From assembly GCA_902780235.1 (NCBI GenBank), contig CACZEL010000013.1, positions 33,442 through 97,441 of the forward strand: 64,000 nucleotides of DNA. The letters run 5' to 3'. How positions within the stretch are numbered: position 1 is the stretch's first letter; the number at the start of each line of letters is the position of its first letter. This DNA is from an uncultured Bacteroidales bacterium. GTDB lineage: Bacteria; Bacteroidota; Bacteroidia; Bacteroidales; Paludibacteraceae. The notes beneath the pieces were generated by a model, which was not told the DNA's origin, searched no databases, and saw only the letters and a program-made list of their open reading frames with translations. The position numbers and the translations under genes were made by a program. Positions 27,372 to 35,850 of this stretch are shown one piece after another.

Positions 27372-28828
27372 AAGATCAATCCCATCACATCGGTAGCTGT
27401 GATTTTGTCCTGCGGCATGGGTCGTAGGGTTCCGCTCCAAAGGAGAAGCGGTGAGACGGGGTTGTCGTCCACTACCTTATCGATGACGAGGGTCTCGCCG
27501 TGCTTGAGTTGCCAGCCGGGTTGGAGCATAAAGACCACATCGCCCGTATGGCGTTTGCTGAGGCTGCTGTTGAGGATAGGGTACCGCATCGCCTCATAAT
27601 GCGGCATCGCGATCTGTACGCCCTCGAAGTCCATCAGGAAATCCGCTACTTGCCGTTGGATGGTCTCCAGACTCAAGCGTTTCTGCTCGATGAGCGTGCG
27701 GTTGAGGTAGATCGATTGACCGTACGCACCGTCTATCCAGCGCTCATGTCCGTAGAGCGCCATGAGGTAGGTACCGGTGAGTGCGGCAGCTCGGTCGGCA
27801 TTGAAAGCCTGAACGGGCATGTGCAGATTCGTCAGCGTCTGCAGCGAGGTGCCCAAGACCGGACGACCGATGACAAGGACTTGATAGTTCGTGCGTCCGA
27901 TGCGTTTGTCCAACTGCTCCATGAGAAATCCTAAGTCTTGGTTGAGCCAGAGGTACATGTCTTCGTGCTCGGCACTGGCAATGCGGTCGGCATCAGCTGC
28001 AGGACTGAGTGTGTTGAGTTGCAGCATCAGCAGGTCCGGCGTGGCATCCATACCTAATTTTTCGCTTTTCTGGATATCCAGTGCCAACTCGATGACCAAG
28101 GTATTCGCTTGCGGCGAATGCGTCAGTACTTGACCGACATTATAGCTAAAACCTTTCTTGCGTTCCTGCTCGGTCGGACAAGTATAAACGGGCATCTCCA
28201 TGCGTGGCATCCATGTGCGCTCGGCATAAGAGGCAATCTTGCCGTTTTTGTTCTGTTCGTACGCCGCCGAAGGCAGTCCTTCGGTATAAGAGGCGGTGGC
28301 TACCCATGCCTTGCTCTCCGAATCAATCCAGCAGCAGGCATTCGAAGTATGGCCGGCCATCGAAACACTGGTATGCGGGTTGATACCGATGGTGTAGATC
28401 TTCGCCTGTGGGTACTGCAGACGCATCTTATCGGTCATCGTCTGTGCCAGGATAGCCTTAGGTGACAGTTGCCGGTCGGTACCGATACCGCGCACCGTTG
28501 CATCTTCCAGCATCGGATGGGTCGTACGGTCGCGACGCAGGAAATAGTCGTCCATCGTATAACCATGCCGATCGGGTGTCACGCCGGTCATCAGCGTCAC
28601 TGTGGTCTCGTTCCCGCCATACACCAGATGCGGGTACGAGATCGAGGTTTGGTAAGCTTCTTCACTCAGCGTTCGCAAACCGCCCTGTTGCCAATAAGGA
28701 CGTAGAAGGGCGAGGTCTTCCGCGGTCATGCCATCCACTAAGGCTACTACCGTCAGACGCGGTGCAGCATGCAGACAAACAGCCAAAAGGCTGAGTATTA
28801 ACGTAGTATATAAATAAGTCTTGCGCAT
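27368..28828 (-). CDS. Secreted alkaline phosphatase / phosphodiesterase superfamily protein
   Basis: 486 residues from MRKTYLYTTLILSLLAVCLHA, a signal peptide; a start 132 bases upstream would bury it. The fold is the PafA/NPP type: VALVDGMTAEDLALLRPY (first metal Asp), GGNETTVTLMTGVTPDRHGY with the nucleophile Thr in the ETTVT loop, and the cap region SVSMAGHTSNACCWIDSESKAWV. Acts in the periplasm or outer membrane on phosphate esters; substrate unknown. It overlaps the DUF4105 gene by 31 bases within a group of envelope genes ending the rpoN operon. Confidence 0.85.
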   Translation of the reverse strand: MRKTYLYTTLILSLLAVCLHAAPRLTVVALVDGMTAEDLALLRPYWQQGGLRTLSEEAYQTSISYPHLVYGGNETTVTLMTGVTPDRHGYTMDDYFLRRDRTTHPMLEDATVRGIGTDRQLSPKAILAQTMTDKMRLQYPQAKIYTIGINPHTSVSMAGHTSNACCWIDSESKAWVATASYTEGLPSAAYEQNKNGKIASYAERTWMPRMEMPVYTCPTEQERKKGFSYNVGQVLTHSPQANTLVIELALDIQKSEKLGMDATPDLLMLQLNTLSPAADADRIASAEHEDMYLWLNQDLGFLMEQLDKRIGRTNYQVLVIGRPVLGTSLQTLTNLHMPVQAFNADRAAALTGTYLMALYGHERWIDGAYGQSIYLNRTLIEQKRLSLETIQRQVADFLMDFEGVQIAMPHYEAMRYPILNSSLSKRHTGDVVFMLQPGWQLKHGETLVIDKVVDDNPVSPLLLWSGTLRPMPQDKITATDVMGLIF

Positions 28829-29787
28829 AAATGGGTCAAAGGAATAATAAGTAGTCTCCAACCGAAGCCGACGAGCGGATGGCAGGAGAAGAAAGTAAGG
28901 AAGGTTACAAGGATTAGCAGCAATAGGTATGGGATACCTACCGCTAACTCGACTCCCCATGACCAGCGTTGACGTTTGCGGTCATAGAGACTGATCAGAC
29001 AGATCACGATAAAATAGATCGCCATACCCAAGTACCAGGTCTTGTACCATGGTACGGGTTGGATCTCAAACGGCGCGATATGTTCGCTGCTTACCATGCG
29101 TGCATCGGCCGTGCGGGCTTGACTAAGGTAGAACATCAACTCTTCAGGAAGGAACAAACGTTCTTCGCCGTACATCGCTTGATCGGCTTTGGGACCGAAG
29201 ACCAAGTTGATCCCGAAGTCCGCCCATGAACCTTTGGGAGTGTAGTGTTGGATGAAACGACGATAGGTCTCGCCTTCCGCCCCTATGTACTCGGACCACG
29301 AGCCCTCGGCGTTATTGCCGCAGAAGATCCGGTCGATCATATGGAACGGGCGGGTGGCGCAGTTGTCGAAGACGAAGTTATAGAGATAGTTGCGGTTCTC
29401 CGGTTGGTAATTCTCCACCAGCGCCTTCCATAACGCTTCGCGCTGCTCGGCATTGAGGTTCAAGACCTGCTCATACACCGGTCGCTTTTCCTCTTTATAC
29501 TCGCGCATAAACCACCAATAGGGCGATGCGCCTAACTCATACCAGGTCTCGCCTTTGACAAATTTCCAATAGAAATGCTCCGTATTGAAGTCGAAGATCC
29601 CGTAGTTGAACACGACATCCAGATCCTGCTCCTCGTCGCAAACACGCAGGGCTGTATGGCCGTACCGCGCGTAGAGTTCTTCGCCCGGCGTACAGGTGAG
29701 CAGCGAGATAAACGCGTTCTCGCTCAGGGTCTGTGCACTGAGGCTCAGACCGATCAGCAGCAGGTATGTCAGGATTATCTTACGCAT
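28798..29787 (-). CDS. DUF4105 (Lnb N-terminal periplasmic) membrane protein
   Basis: 329 residues from MRKIILTYLLLIGLSLSAQ (signal peptide). The DUF4105 domain is clear: LLTCTPGEELYARYGHTALRV, FNYGIFDFNT, KFVKGETWYELG, NYLYNFVFDNCATRP with its conserved Asn-Cys-Ala-Thr-Arg. A C-terminal group of about three membrane helices ends at LARLIYILR. The NlpC/P60-like periplasmic domain suggests a cysteine peptidase or amidase-like role, not proven. Start overlaps the PAP2 gene by 13 bases. Confidence 0.85.
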   Translation of the reverse strand: MRKIILTYLLLIGLSLSAQTLSENAFISLLTCTPGEELYARYGHTALRVCDEEQDLDVVFNYGIFDFNTEHFYWKFVKGETWYELGASPYWWFMREYKEEKRPVYEQVLNLNAEQREALWKALVENYQPENRNYLYNFVFDNCATRPFHMIDRIFCGNNAEGSWSEYIGAEGETYRRFIQHYTPKGSWADFGINLVFGPKADQAMYGEERLFLPEELMFYLSQARTADARMVSSEHIAPFEIQPVPWYKTWYLGMAIYFIVICLISLYDRKRQRWSWGVELAVGIPYLLLLILVTFLTFFSCHPLVGFGWRLLIIPLTHLCARLIYILR

Positions 29788-30416
29788 AAGCAAGTGATAC
29801 AATAGGGCAGGGCGGTGCAGGTCATTCCCACTAGCCATCCGGCACAAGTTTGCGCCGGCGTGTGGGCGTTCAAGTGGATACGCGCGATCATCAGTGCCAA
29901 GGAGAGTCCGAACCAAAGAATCATCGTCCCTACCGTAGGAAAAGCACCGATGCCGATACAATAGACGAATAGTCCGCCTACCAAGCCTCCGAAACCGGCC
30001 AAGTGTGCGCTGATCTTCCACCATCGGTTGATGATGGCCACGATACCGATGGCTACCGTCGCACCGATAGCGATATAGGTGAGAAAAAGAGGGGCATGCA
30101 GGATAGCAGCCAACAGGTACGACCAAAAACCGAAACCCATGCAGGCATAGATATACGGCATCGTGCGTTCGCGCGGATCGTCGATATATAGGTCCTTGAC
30201 CTGTCCGTGCCGCATCATGATCCAGATAGCCGTGATCGGCAGCACGCAAGTCAGGATAAACGTCCCGAGGATGGCAACTGCTATCCAACTACCGTTCATC
30301 GGCGCGACATGCAGACTGTAGGCGTAGCAGAAAAGAGCTATGCTGTAGGTAGGCACAAAAAGCGGGTAGAGCACCACACTCATCGTCTTGGCAGCTATGT
30401 CTAACCAACGACTCAT
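29775..30416 (-). CDS. PAP2-like membrane protein (degenerate active site)
   Basis: 213 residues with six or so membrane helices. The PAP2 fold is suggested by YIDDPRERTMPY (motif 1 region), KISAHLAGFGGLVGG (motif 2, SxH) and ARIHLNAHTPAQTCAGWLVG (motif 3 region). The final acid expected after the His is not present in the usual place (Gln), so catalysis may be altered; this subfamily is common in Bacteroidetes. Could act on lipid phosphates such as undecaprenyl pyrophosphate (inference). Start overlaps the rpoN stop by four bases. Confidence 0.75.
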   Translation of the reverse strand: MSRWLDIAAKTMSVVLYPLFVPTYSIALFCYAYSLHVAPMNGSWIAVAILGTFILTCVLPITAIWIMMRHGQVKDLYIDDPRERTMPYIYACMGFGFWSYLLAAILHAPLFLTYIAIGATVAIGIVAIINRWWKISAHLAGFGGLVGGLFVYCIGIGAFPTVGTMILWFGLSLALMIARIHLNAHTPAQTCAGWLVGMTCTALPYCITCLCVR

Positions 30417-31924
30417 ATGATCGCTTTGCGTAAACGGGCTACGGGAATACCCAGCAGGTCGCGGTATTTGGCAACCGTGCGGCGGGCAATCGGATACCCG
30501 TATCCTTTGAGAAGCACCACTAACTGTTCGTCTGTCAGCGGGTTGAGTTTATCTTCGTTGTCAATGAGTTCCTGCAGGATCTTCTTGATCTCCCGTGTGG
30601 AAACCTCGTCGCCGTCACTGTTGGTCATCGCTTCGGAGAAGAAATACTTGAGCGGATAGATGCCGAAGCGCGTCTGGACGTACTTGCTGTTGCTCACACG
30701 CGAGATGGTAGATACATCGTATCCCGTGCGGTCAGCGATGTCTTGCAGCACCATCGGTTTGAGACTCGTTTCTTCGCCGTCGAGGAAGAAGTCATACTGC
30801 GCTTTGAGGATCGCTGTCATAGTGCGCATCAGCGTCTCGTTGCGCTGCTGGATGGCATCGATGAACGAGCGGGCAGCATCGATCTTCTGACGAATGAACT
30901 GCTTCGCTTCGCGGTTCTCCTTGCTCTTGGGCATTGCGCTGTACTCCTCTAACATCTTGTCGTACTCGCGGTTGACATGTAACTCGGGGATATCGCCGGT
31001 GTTGAGGCTGACGAACAACTCATCGTCCCGCTCTTCGATGAAGAAATCTGGGATGATCGTCTCCCGTTGGGTCTCGTAGAGGTTGCCGGTGATGGCATTC
31101 GCCGGCTTTTGATTCAGATGCACGATCTCTTGCACCGCGGCTTGGAACTCTTCCTCGGAGCAGCCCATGCGTTGGATGATCTTATCGAAATGGTGCTTGG
31201 TGAAGGGCTCAAAATAGTTCTTGATGATCTGATAAGCGGTCTCAAGAGCAGGGGAAGGCATCTCTTCGAGCTTAACCTCCAACTGCCGCAAGAGGCATTC
31301 CTGCAAGTTGGCGCTGGCGATGCCGGGCGGGTCGAAACGCTTGATCTGCTGCACGATATCCTCCATCTCGGCGTCGGTGACGGTGATCTGCTCTTGGAAC
31401 ATCAGATCGTCCACCAACTGCTCGGTCGTGCGACGCAGGTAACCGTCATCGTCGATATTACCCAAGACCCATTTGGCGATATGCCGCTGCGGCTTGGTCA
31501 TGTGGGTGAGGTAGATCTGCGATTTGAGTTCTTCGATCATACTGCTTCCACCGATGATCGGTACTTCCCGTCGGTCTTCTTCCGCGCCGCTGTACTGCGG
31601 TTGCATCATATACCCGGGGGTCTCGTCGTCGGACACGTACTGCTCGTAATTGAACTCATCGTTCTGCAGCGGGTCTTTCTGTCGGCCGTCGTCGTACCCG
31701 TCTTCAGGCATGTAGTTGTCATCGAACTCCTCCAATCCGTTCTTCCCTTCCTCCATCACCCCTTCATCCTTGCCCTCCTCGAGTGCCGGGTTCTCCTGCA
31801 GCTCTTCGTTGATACGTTGGGATAACTCAATAGACGGCAACTCGAGCATTCGAATCACCTGAATCTGCGTAGGCGTCAGTTTGGTGGTCTGCGTCAACGA
31901 TTGTTGAAGTCCGATGGATTGCAT
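30413..31924 (-). CDS. rpoN: RNA polymerase sigma-54 factor
   Basis: 503 residues, usual length. Region I is Gln/Leu rich (LQQSLTQTTKLTPTQIQVIRMLELPSIEL), followed by an acidic linker of about 70 residues, the core-binding domain (FDPPGIASANLQECLLRQL), the ELH-HTH segment (LQDIADRTGYDVSTISRVSNSKYVQT) and the RpoN box IARRTVAKYRDLLGIP. It directs transcription from -24/-12 promoters with an enhancer-binding activator. It heads the run rpoN, PAP2, DUF4105, phosphodiesterase-like. Confidence 0.97.
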   Translation of the reverse strand: MQSIGLQQSLTQTTKLTPTQIQVIRMLELPSIELSQRINEELQENPALEEGKDEGVMEEGKNGLEEFDDNYMPEDGYDDGRQKDPLQNDEFNYEQYVSDDETPGYMMQPQYSGAEEDRREVPIIGGSSMIEELKSQIYLTHMTKPQRHIAKWVLGNIDDDGYLRRTTEQLVDDLMFQEQITVTDAEMEDIVQQIKRFDPPGIASANLQECLLRQLEVKLEEMPSPALETAYQIIKNYFEPFTKHHFDKIIQRMGCSEEEFQAAVQEIVHLNQKPANAITGNLYETQRETIIPDFFIEERDDELFVSLNTGDIPELHVNREYDKMLEEYSAMPKSKENREAKQFIRQKIDAARSFIDAIQQRNETLMRTMTAILKAQYDFFLDGEETSLKPMVLQDIADRTGYDVSTISRVSNSKYVQTRFGIYPLKYFFSEAMTNSDGDEVSTREIKKILQELIDNEDKLNPLTDEQLVVLLKGYGYPIARRTVAKYRDLLGIPVARLRKAII

Positions 31925-31927
31925 AAC

Positions 31928-31955
31928 AGTTTAACGATTTAACGTTTTAACGAAT
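31928..31955. repeat. GTTAAA(A/T)C array between aminotransferase and rpoN
   Basis: On the minus strand CGTTAAAACGTTAAATCG then TTAAACTGTTATG: the aminotransferase TAA stop and the rpoN ATG are both part of the array. Confidence 0.8.
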
Positions 31956-33074
31956 CAAGTCAAGTACATTGGTTACAATGTAATTCAGTTGTTCCTCGTC
32001 TAACTCTGTGTGCATCGGCAGCGACAGTACGCAACTTGCCAGTTTTTCGGCTACCGGGAAATCGCCGTCTTTGTAGCGCGGATCAAGGTACGCTTTCTGC
32101 TGATGCAGCGGAACGGGATAATAGATCATTGTCGGGATACCGCGTTCAGCCAAACCTTCGCGTAACGCGTCACGGTCAGCACCTACTACGCGCAGCGTGT
32201 ATTGGTGGAACACATGCGTCGAGTGCGCCTCATGACCCGGGATCAGTAACTTATCATTGCCCTTGAACGCCTCGTCGTAGTAAGCAGCCGCACGTTGACG
32301 AGCTGCGATATATTCGTCCAAATGCGGTAACTTAGCGTCCAAGACCGCTGCCTGGATACTGTCCAAACGGCTGTTGACGCCAATCATGTCGTGATGGTAA
32401 CGAACGACCATACCATGGTTCGCGATCGCCCTCATCTTAGCTGCCAGCTCATCGTCGTTGGTGAAGATAGCTCCACCGTCACCGTAACAGCCGAGGTTCT
32501 TCGAGGGGAAGAAAGAGGTGCAACCGATATGACCGATCGTACCTGCCTGCTTGGTCTCGCCGTTGGAGAAGGTGTACTTTGCGCCGATCGCCTGACAGGC
32601 GTCTTCCACTACATACAGTTCGTGCTCCTTGGCCAAGTCCATGATCGCTTCCATGTTCGCACATTGACCAAACAGATGAACCGGCACGATCGCTTTGGTG
32701 CGCGGCGTGATAGCGCGACGAACGGACTCGATATCCATGTTCATCGTCTCCCATTCGACATCGACTACCACCGGCGTCAGACCCAACAGGGCAACGACCT
32801 CGGCAGTAGCAATGAAGGTGAAAGTAGGCGTGATGACTTCATCGCCGGGTTTGAGCCCCAGACCCATCAGCGCGATCTGCAAGGCGTCCGTACCGTTACC
32901 GACGTTGATCACGTGCTTGGCACCGGTGTAGGCCTCTAAATGTGCCTGAAAATCAGCTACTTTCTGTCCCTTGACAAAAGCAGCGGTATCGATCACTTCC
33001 TGAATACCTGCATCGATCTCATTCTTGATCTTCGCGTACTGCGACTGCAGGTCAACCATTTGAATCTTTCTCAT
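31947..33074 (-). CDS. DegT/DnrJ/EryC1/StrS-family sugar aminotransferase
   Basis: 375 residues, PLP-dependent fold type I, expected to transaminate a nucleotide-linked keto-sugar for surface polysaccharide synthesis. Motifs: NVGNGTDALQIALMGLGLKPGDEVITP, PVHLFGQCANMEAI, VVEDACQAIGA (PLP Asp) and SFFPSKNLGCYGDGG with the Schiff-base Lys. The start is one base from the YbbR-like stop, so it is coupled to yajC-ybbR. No other sugar-nucleotide gene is adjacent, so the product sugar is unknown. Confidence 0.95.
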   Translation of the reverse strand: MRKIQMVDLQSQYAKIKNEIDAGIQEVIDTAAFVKGQKVADFQAHLEAYTGAKHVINVGNGTDALQIALMGLGLKPGDEVITPTFTFIATAEVVALLGLTPVVVDVEWETMNMDIESVRRAITPRTKAIVPVHLFGQCANMEAIMDLAKEHELYVVEDACQAIGAKYTFSNGETKQAGTIGHIGCTSFFPSKNLGCYGDGGAIFTNDDELAAKMRAIANHGMVVRYHHDMIGVNSRLDSIQAAVLDAKLPHLDEYIAARQRAAAYYDEAFKGNDKLLIPGHEAHSTHVFHQYTLRVVGADRDALREGLAERGIPTMIYYPVPLHQQKAYLDPRYKDGDFPVAEKLASCVLSLPMHTELDEEQLNYIVTNVLDLIR

Positions 33075-33989
33075 TTATTCTAAAATATATTCCACCACCC
33101 CCGGGTAAGCCCATGCAGAGGTGATATGCGGATTCGTGTATTGTAAATCTACGTCCAGTTTGTCGATCCGTTCCGGCGCATAGACACAGCGAACCCGGAT
33201 ATCTTCGGGTTGCACTTGCGCAAAATGACTGATACCCACGCGCACATAGACCTCGACCGTTTGCGGGAAAAGACGCATATGACGTCCTTCCGGTACACCC
33301 ACCGCATGGATCGGTAAGATGAATTTCTTCTCCGTGAACCGCTCGGTAAGGATCTGCAGATCCACGCTGTCTACCTCGGCACGGACGCCTTGCGGGATCG
33401 CTAAAGCGACCCGCATATTCGTCGTGTCCATGAGGTCGGTCAGTTCGACGGCTTGGGTATAAACGGTGTCAATCGTGTTGAGCACTTTGTCCTGCCCGTA
33501 AATCTTAATGGTCTTACGACCCAACTTGGGTTGGCTGACAAACTGATACTCTGCCGCAGGGGTCAAAGTTCCGTTCAGCACCACTTGCACCGTGCGTTCC
33601 TGCTCCGTGAAATAGGGGCAAGAGATCTCGTCGGGTGTGGTAGCGATCAGACTGCTTGTTCCTTGCAGCAGGTCACTGATGCTGCGTCGTAACGCGTCGG
33701 AAGGCACATGAATCGTACCCTTCTCGCCGTGGATGTATTGCCTCAGGTCTATCGTGAGGCGAAGCGGTTCGCGGTGATAAGTGTTGAGCCGACTACCGGC
33801 ATCACGCACCTCGATCATCACCGTGTCCGGAAGTCCTGACCCGCCCAAACCGATCGTACCCGGTTTACCCGTGTACTGGATGAGCACCGGCACGCGCGTG
33901 TTGCGCACCGACTGCATCGCGTGACCGTACCATATGCAGGCCGCCAACACGATAAAAAGCAGAAATGTCAGGATATCCCGTTTCACCAA
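33075..33989 (-). CDS. YbbR-like domain membrane-anchored protein
   Basis: 304 residues: one N-terminal membrane helix (ILTFLLFIVLAACIWYG) and a long extracytoplasmic part with YbbR-like beta units (PILIQYTG-like, VTIRVRDAG-like, KIYGQDKVLNTIDTVYTQAVELTDL). No ATG precedes the helix: the start must be TTG at 33989 or GTG at 33986, both in the AATTGATAATTGGTG array; an in-frame TAA precedes the TTG. Placement downstream of yajC is the usual Bacteroidetes order. Function unknown; YbbR proteins in Firmicutes regulate CdaA, but no CdaA is here. Confidence 0.85.
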   Translation of the reverse strand: MVKRDILTFLLFIVLAACIWYGHAMQSVRNTRVPVLIQYTGKPGTIGLGGSGLPDTVMIEVRDAGSRLNTYHREPLRLTIDLRQYIHGEKGTIHVPSDALRRSISDLLQGTSSLIATTPDEISCPYFTEQERTVQVVLNGTLTPAAEYQFVSQPKLGRKTIKIYGQDKVLNTIDTVYTQAVELTDLMDTTNMRVALAIPQGVRAEVDSVDLQILTERFTEKKFILPIHAVGVPEGRHMRLFPQTVEVYVRVGISHFAQVQPEDIRVRCVYAPERIDKLDVDLQYTNPHITSAWAYPGVVEYILE

Positions 33990-34020
33990 TTATCAATTAA
34001 CAATTAACAATTATCAATTA
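33986..34020. repeat. AATTGTTAATTGATAATTG array between yajC and ybbR-like gene
   Basis: Tandem AATTGTT/AATTGAT units from the yajC TAA stop to the ybbR-like TTG/GTG start, so the array supplies both stop and start. Confidence 0.8.
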
Positions 34021-34356
34021 CTTCTCTGCCTGCTTCGCTTGCTCAGCGGCGTCGGATGCATCGGCGAAGACGCTCTCTTTGGCAACCTTGATGGTTACTT
34101 CCTTAGCGATCGTGATGATAAAAGCGTTCTCTTGAACCTCTTTGATCTCGCCGTAGATACCGCCAGCGGTAACGACCTTATCGCCTTTCTTCATCGCGTC
34201 GCGTTGAGCCTGCAACTCTTTCTGCTTCTTGGTCTGCGGACGGATCATGAAGAAATAGAATACTACGAAAATAAGAATCATCATGATCCAGAACGACCAT
34301 TGACTTCCTTGCTGTGCAGCACCTTCTGCTGCCTGTAAAAAGATGAGATTTAACAT
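34018..34356 (-). CDS. yajC: Preprotein translocase subunit YajC
   Basis: 112 residues. A short N-terminus, one membrane helix (FWIMMILIFVVFYFFMI), the YajC signature RPQTKKQKELQAQRDAMKKGDKVVTAGGIYGEI, then a small beta domain. Accessory component of the Sec translocon with SecDF. It lies 12 bases after nusB and is followed by the ybbR-like gene, a conserved Bacteroidetes arrangement. Confidence 0.95.
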   Translation of the reverse strand: MLNLIFLQAAEGAAQQGSQWSFWIMMILIFVVFYFFMIRPQTKKQKELQAQRDAMKKGDKVVTAGGIYGEIKEVQENAFIITIAKEVTIKVAKESVFADASDAAEQAKQAEK

Positions 34357-34368
34357 AATATCAAAAAT

Positions 34369-35322
34369 TTATTTTAAAGTTTCTGCTTTGAATAATTTGC
34401 CCTGATGCTTGAGGTCGCGCAGGATCTCGGTCAGGATACCGTTGATGAACATATAGCTCTTGTCGCCCGAGTACTCTTTGGCGATCTCGATATATTCGTT
34501 CAGCGAGATGGTGAGCGCGATATCTTCGAAACTCATGATCTCCGCCAGCGCCGTCTCCAGGATGATACGATCCATGTACGCGATTCGGTCGGCATCCCAA
34601 CCCTTGAGGTGCGAGTTGATCAGCTGCTCGAACTCCTCGTGCCCTTCGATCGCTTTGAGCAAGAGGGTAGAAGCGAAATTGGCCTCCTCATCGTTGTCAA
34701 ACATCTCCAACAGCGGCGTCTGCGGCGTGCTGTCCTCTTTGAAGCGCTTGATCGTCTTGATCACATAACTGAGCACGATATCGGCGTCGGTGACCCAGTT
34801 CGATTTGTCCAACACCACTTCCATCTCGTCCAGCGCGTCATAGAAGACCTCGTTATCCGCCAGCAGGTACTGATAGATTTGACGCCAAACACGTTTGTCG
34901 TCTTCGTACGTACAACTCTCGGCGTTCATGTACTGGATATAGAAATCGCTCTCGGTGAGACGTTTATACACATCGCTGATGGCCTGCAGACTGCTCTCCC
35001 AGCTCAGATGCTGCTCTTGAACGCGCGAACGCAAAGCGCTGTTGTCGAAGATCTGCTGCGCCAGACGGTTCTCAATGAAACGACGGTTCGGGTTGAACAT
35101 CGTGTGCGTTGCGCGCGAACGCGCTTTCTGCTCTTCTAACACACGTTGCGCGTGCGCAGTAAGCTCATTGGCAAAATCCAAGAGCGTGAAATACAGATCG
35201 TACGTGTCCGCAAAACTCTTGTTCAACTCCTTGCGGGCACTGAGTAATGTTTTGTCCGGATCTTGGTAATAAGCGAACAGCGTCTGGACAATACGGGTTC
35301 GCACCATTGTTCGATTGATCAT
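34369..35322 (-). CDS. nusB: Transcription antitermination factor NusB (long Bacteroidetes form)
   Basis: 317 residues from MINRTMVRTR. The N-terminal about 180 residues are specific to Bacteroidetes NusB; the canonical NusB fold is at the C-terminus (RIAYMDRIILETALAEIMSFEDIALTISLNEYIEIAKEYS, then SYMFINGILTEILRDL). Binds boxA RNA with NusE for rRNA antitermination. The start is placed after the promoter at 35347-35379; the longer ORF would start upstream of the transcription start. Confidence 0.93.
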   Translation of the reverse strand: MINRTMVRTRIVQTLFAYYQDPDKTLLSARKELNKSFADTYDLYFTLLDFANELTAHAQRVLEEQKARSRATHTMFNPNRRFIENRLAQQIFDNSALRSRVQEQHLSWESSLQAISDVYKRLTESDFYIQYMNAESCTYEDDKRVWRQIYQYLLADNEVFYDALDEMEVVLDKSNWVTDADIVLSYVIKTIKRFKEDSTPQTPLLEMFDNDEEANFASTLLLKAIEGHEEFEQLINSHLKGWDADRIAYMDRIILETALAEIMSFEDIALTISLNEYIEIAKEYSGDKSYMFINGILTEILRDLKHQGKLFKAETLK

Positions 35323-35346
35323 AGGGGCTCTACATCTAAAAAATCG

Positions 35347-35379
35347 CGCAAAGTTACAAAAAATATTACATATACGCAA
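35347..35379 (-). promoter_or_regulatory. Promoter of nusB-yajC operon
   Basis: TTTGCGTATA and TAACTTTGC on the minus strand; about 22 bases to the nusB ATG. Confidence 0.8.
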
Positions 35380-35405
35380 AAAAAATCAAAATTTATTCGT
35401 AAATA

Positions 35406-35437
35406 TTTGCATAAATCGAAAAAAAAGAGTATTTTTG
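35406..35437 (+). promoter_or_regulatory. Promoter of the PUR-alpha gene
   Basis: TTTGCATA and TATTTTTG on the + strand, divergent from the nusB promoter with only 26 bases between the two -33 boxes. Confidence 0.7.
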
Positions 35438-35463
35438 TAGCGATTTTCTAAAAATACAAAAAA

Positions 35464-35850
35464 ATGGAGAAGATTCAAGACGAAAAACGTGACCAAGAGA
35501 TCGTTTACAGCCGTGCCATCAAAGCAGGTAAACGGATCTACTATTTAGATGTGCGCAAGGCGCGTAACAACGACCTTTACCTCTCGATCACGGAGAGCAA
35601 GCGTCGTCAAGCTGAGGGAGAAGAAGCACCTTCGTTTGAGAAGCACAAACTGTTCCTGTACAAGGAAGATTTTGCGCATTTCATGGAAGGCATGCAGGAT
35701 GTCATCGGCTATGTACAGAACGAGTTAGGTGAGATCGCCGAGCGCGAAGAGTACATTCCTGAGCAGGCTGCTGAAGGCGAGGCTGCTGAGGCGGAAGCGG
35801 AAGAAGAGGGGACTAAGAAAAAAGGACTCTTAGGATTTCTTCGGAAATAA
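35464..35850 (+). CDS. PUR-alpha family nucleic-acid-binding protein (DUF3276)
   Basis: 128 residues. The PUR fold is visible in IVYSRAIKAGKRIYYLDVRKARNNDLYLSITESKRR and EKHKLFLYKEDFAHFMEGMQDVIGYV, as in the Borrelia/Bacteroidetes PUR-alpha proteins that bind single-stranded nucleic acid as a dimer. An acidic Ala/Glu-rich tail precedes a basic KKKGLLGFLRK end. Short leader after its own promoter. The 3' end overlaps the convergent coaBC gene by 38 bases. Confidence 0.9.
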   Translation: MEKIQDEKRDQEIVYSRAIKAGKRIYYLDVRKARNNDLYLSITESKRRQAEGEEAPSFEKHKLFLYKEDFAHFMEGMQDVIGYVQNELGEIAEREEYIPEQAAEGEAAEAEAEEEGTKKKGLLGFLRK